A stretch of 64,000 nucleotides of DNA, from positions 372,001 through 436,000 of the forward strand of contig JAWKKV010000001.1 in assembly GCA_041393015.1 (NCBI GenBank). Direction: 5' to 3'. Numbering within the stretch: position 1 is the first letter of the stretch; each line of letters starts with the position of its first letter. Under the pieces are notes generated by a model, which did no database searches, was not told where the DNA came from, and worked only from the letters and a program-made list of their open reading frames with translations. Positions 62,528 through 64,000 of the stretch are shown piece by piece. A program made the position numbers and the translations under genes. Origin of the DNA: JAGQYH01 sp041393015 (GTDB taxonomy: Bacteria > Bacteroidota > Bacteroidia > Chitinophagales > JADIYW01).

Positions 62528-62685
62528 TTTATGCATTACTAAAATAAAAGTATCACAATTCAATCAATTTGAAAATTTTAAGATAAAAATCCTCCCAACA
62601 ACAAATCCTAGAATCTGCATATCTGCATATCAACCAATCTACACATCACTTCCCTTTACAAAAATTTAATCACCTTTTCTTTAGG

Positions 62686-62713
62686 TTGATTACCGCATGA
62701 TGTTTTACATTTG
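62686..62713 (+). promoter_or_regulatory. Predicted guaB promoter
   Basis: TTG (62686-62688) and TACATTTG (62706-62713) are 17 bp apart, a full match. The ATG at 62717 starts only three bases after the box, consistent with a leaderless or nearly leaderless mRNA. Confidence 0.55.
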
Positions 62714-62716
62714 CAA

Positions 62717-64000
62717 ATGGAATCAATAAGCCACTTAAACACCAATCGCAAATTTGCAGGAGAAGGATTAACCTTCGACGACGTTTTATTACTCCCTGCA
62801 TTCTCTGAAATTCTTCCTCGTGATACTAGTATAGTGTCCTACTTTACAAAGGAGATCAAAATCAATATTCCAATTGTTTCTGCTGCTATGGATACGGTAA
62901 CAGAAGCTCGATTAGCTATTGCTTTAGCAAGAGAAGGTGGCATCGGTATCTTGCATAAAAACATGACGATCGAAAAACAAGCCTTAGAAGTTCGTAAAGT
63001 AAAACGTTCTGAAAGCGGTATGATCATCGATCCAATAACATTATTGGCAGATGCCTCCGTTGGGGAAGCTTTAAGAATAATGGCAGAAAATAAAATCGGC
63101 GGCATTCCAATTGTCAATAAACAAAATAATCTAGTTGGTATTTTAACCAATAGAGATTTACGTTTCTGTGAAAACTACAATTCCAAAGTAAGTGATTTAA
63201 TGACCTCCGAAGGCTTGGTAACCGCACCGGAAGGAACTGATTTAAAGCAAGCAGAAAGAATCCTTCATACGCATAAAATTGAAAAATTACCGGTAGTTAA
63301 TAAAGAAGGCAAACTCGTAGGTTTAATCACTTTTAAAGATATTATCAAACTTAGAGACTACCCTTCGGCTTGTAAAGATCATTTAGGCAGATTAAGAGTA
63401 GGCGCTGCAGTTGGCGTTACCCATGATATGCTAGAAAGAATAGATTCATTGGTAAAAGTAGATGTAGATGTGATTTGCATCGATACCGCTCATGGTCATT
63501 CAATGGGTGTTTTGGAAGCTGTAAAAAGAGCTAAAGCAGAATTTCCTGATCTTCAGATTGTAGCCGGAAATGTGGCTACCGCCGGCGGAGCAGAAGCTTT
63601 GGCAGCAGCTGGAGCAGATGCTGTAAAAGTTGGAGTTGGTCCTGGATCAATTTGTACGACAAGAGTGGTAGCCGGAGTGGGTGTGCCGCAATTAAGTGCC
63701 ATTTACGAAGCCGCTTCAGTATTGAGAAAAAAAGGTGTTCCGATCATTGGAGACGGAGGTATCAGATATACAGGTGATATTGTAAAGGCTTTAGCAGCCG
63801 GTGCTAGTACCATAATGGCAGGATCATTATTTGCCGGAGTGGAGGAATCGCCAGGAGAAACGGTCATGTTTGAAGGCAGAAGATTTAAGGCATACAGAGG
63901 AATGGGTTCTGTTGAAGCCATGCAAGAAGGTTCTAAAGACAGATATTTCCAAGATGTGGAAGATGATATTAAAAAGCTAGTTCCGGAAGGCATTGTGGGT
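62717..64000 (+). CDS. guaB: IMP dehydrogenase, cut off by the window edge
   Basis: 428 codons are visible from the ATG at 62717; roughly 60 C-terminal residues lie beyond the edge. GuaB oxidises IMP to XMP with NAD+, the first step of GMP synthesis. Visible marks are GLTFDDVLLLPAFSEILPRD, PIVSAAMDTVTEARLA, a CBS pair (about 100-210) and the catalytic loop GPGSICTTRVVAG with its Cys. The flap region YRGMGS follows. The product shares its IMP branch point with hpt, which lies 15 kb away. Confidence 0.96.
   Translation, partial: MESISHLNTNRKFAGEGLTFDDVLLLPAFSEILPRDTSIVSYFTKEIKINIPIVSAAMDTVTEARLAIALAREGGIGILHKNMTIEKQALEVRKVKRSESGMIIDPITLLADASVGEALRIMAENKIGGIPIVNKQNNLVGILTNRDLRFCENYNSKVSDLMTSEGLVTAPEGTDLKQAERILHTHKIEKLPVVNKEGKLVGLITFKDIIKLRDYPSACKDHLGRLRVGAAVGVTHDMLERIDSLVKVDVDVICIDTAHGHSMGVLEAVKRAKAEFPDLQIVAGNVATAGGAEALAAAGADAVKVGVGPGSICTTRVVAGVGVPQLSAIYEAASVLRKKGVPIIGDGGIRYTGDIVKALAAGASTIMAGSLFAGVEESPGETVMFEGRRFKAYRGMGSVEAMQEGSKDRYFQDVEDDIKKLVPEGIVG

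Noticed and set aside
62839..63150. Minus-strand frames opposite guaB (also 63703-63993)
   Set aside because: Both mirror the well-conserved IMP dehydrogenase barrel and CBS region.

Overview
This is a 64 kb chromosomal window from a low-GC member of the Bacteroidota. The lineage is shown by SprA (the outer-membrane translocon of the type IX secretion system), Bacteroidota-type Rho with a long disordered insertion, DUF4837 and DUF5689 lipoproteins, many secreted proteins with signal peptides or lipoboxes, and promoters of the TTG/TAnnTTTG type. Gliding or T9SS-bearing marine or sediment Flavobacteriia/Cytophagia fit best, but the sequence alone does not fix the genus. No rRNA, tRNA, CRISPR array, prophage or complete IS element was seen.

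Layout. 1-9.9 kb (minus): ruvA, sprA, gcvH and a TonB-family protein, a gene order often conserved in the phylum. 10-17.3 kb: mgtE with an SDR enzyme, a cupin, then gatA, an MltD-type transglycosylase, a DUF4837 lipoprotein, and tatA. 17.4-23.2 kb (minus): a TonB-dependent receptor, a DUF5689/choice-of-anchor lipoprotein and a secreted endonuclease/exonuclease/phosphatase-fold enzyme, probably one nutrient-scavenging locus. 23.3-28.9 kb: an S4-domain protein, four poorly known secreted or membrane proteins, and serS. 29-39 kb: rho, a DUF1028 protein, rpmH, rnpA, yidD, a C-terminal processing protease, tsaB, two ArsR-like regulators and polA. 39-44 kb: a PD40-propeller protein, two tandem secreted paralogues, an orphan Cas4/DUF2779-like nuclease and an OmpA-family protein. 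44-51 kb: a coiled-coil protein, a BON-LysM protein, obg, adk, hpt, a LysM glucosaminidase, an O-methyltransferase and a biotinyl carrier. 51-57 kb: an M1 aminopeptidase, a GH10 xylanase lipoprotein and a divergent S8 protease. 57-64 kb: a ceramidase-family membrane enzyme coupled to an MsbA-like ABC transporter, rbfA, a LolC/E-type permease, an unknown gene, and guaB, which runs off the right edge.

Most of the window is housekeeping and cell-envelope biology. The more unusual material lies between genes: (i) a 20-bp palindrome and a 30-bp hairpin that recur at distant intergenic sites; (ii) a 29-bp duplication that copies the hpt start-codon region on both sides of two hairpins; (iii) two related ~225-bp elements with terminal inverted repeats, like non-autonomous mobile elements; (iv) several genes (rnpA, an arsR-like gene, polA, rbfA, guaB) whose ATG lies 3-7 nt after a -7 promoter element, suggesting leaderless mRNAs; (v) a terminator inside a converging gene and another that overlaps the next gene's promoter. 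I found no convincing new multi-gene defence or mobile system. The best protein-level leads are the orphan Fe-S-type nuclease, the TPR protein with a membrane HEIHH motif, and the tandem secreted paralogues.
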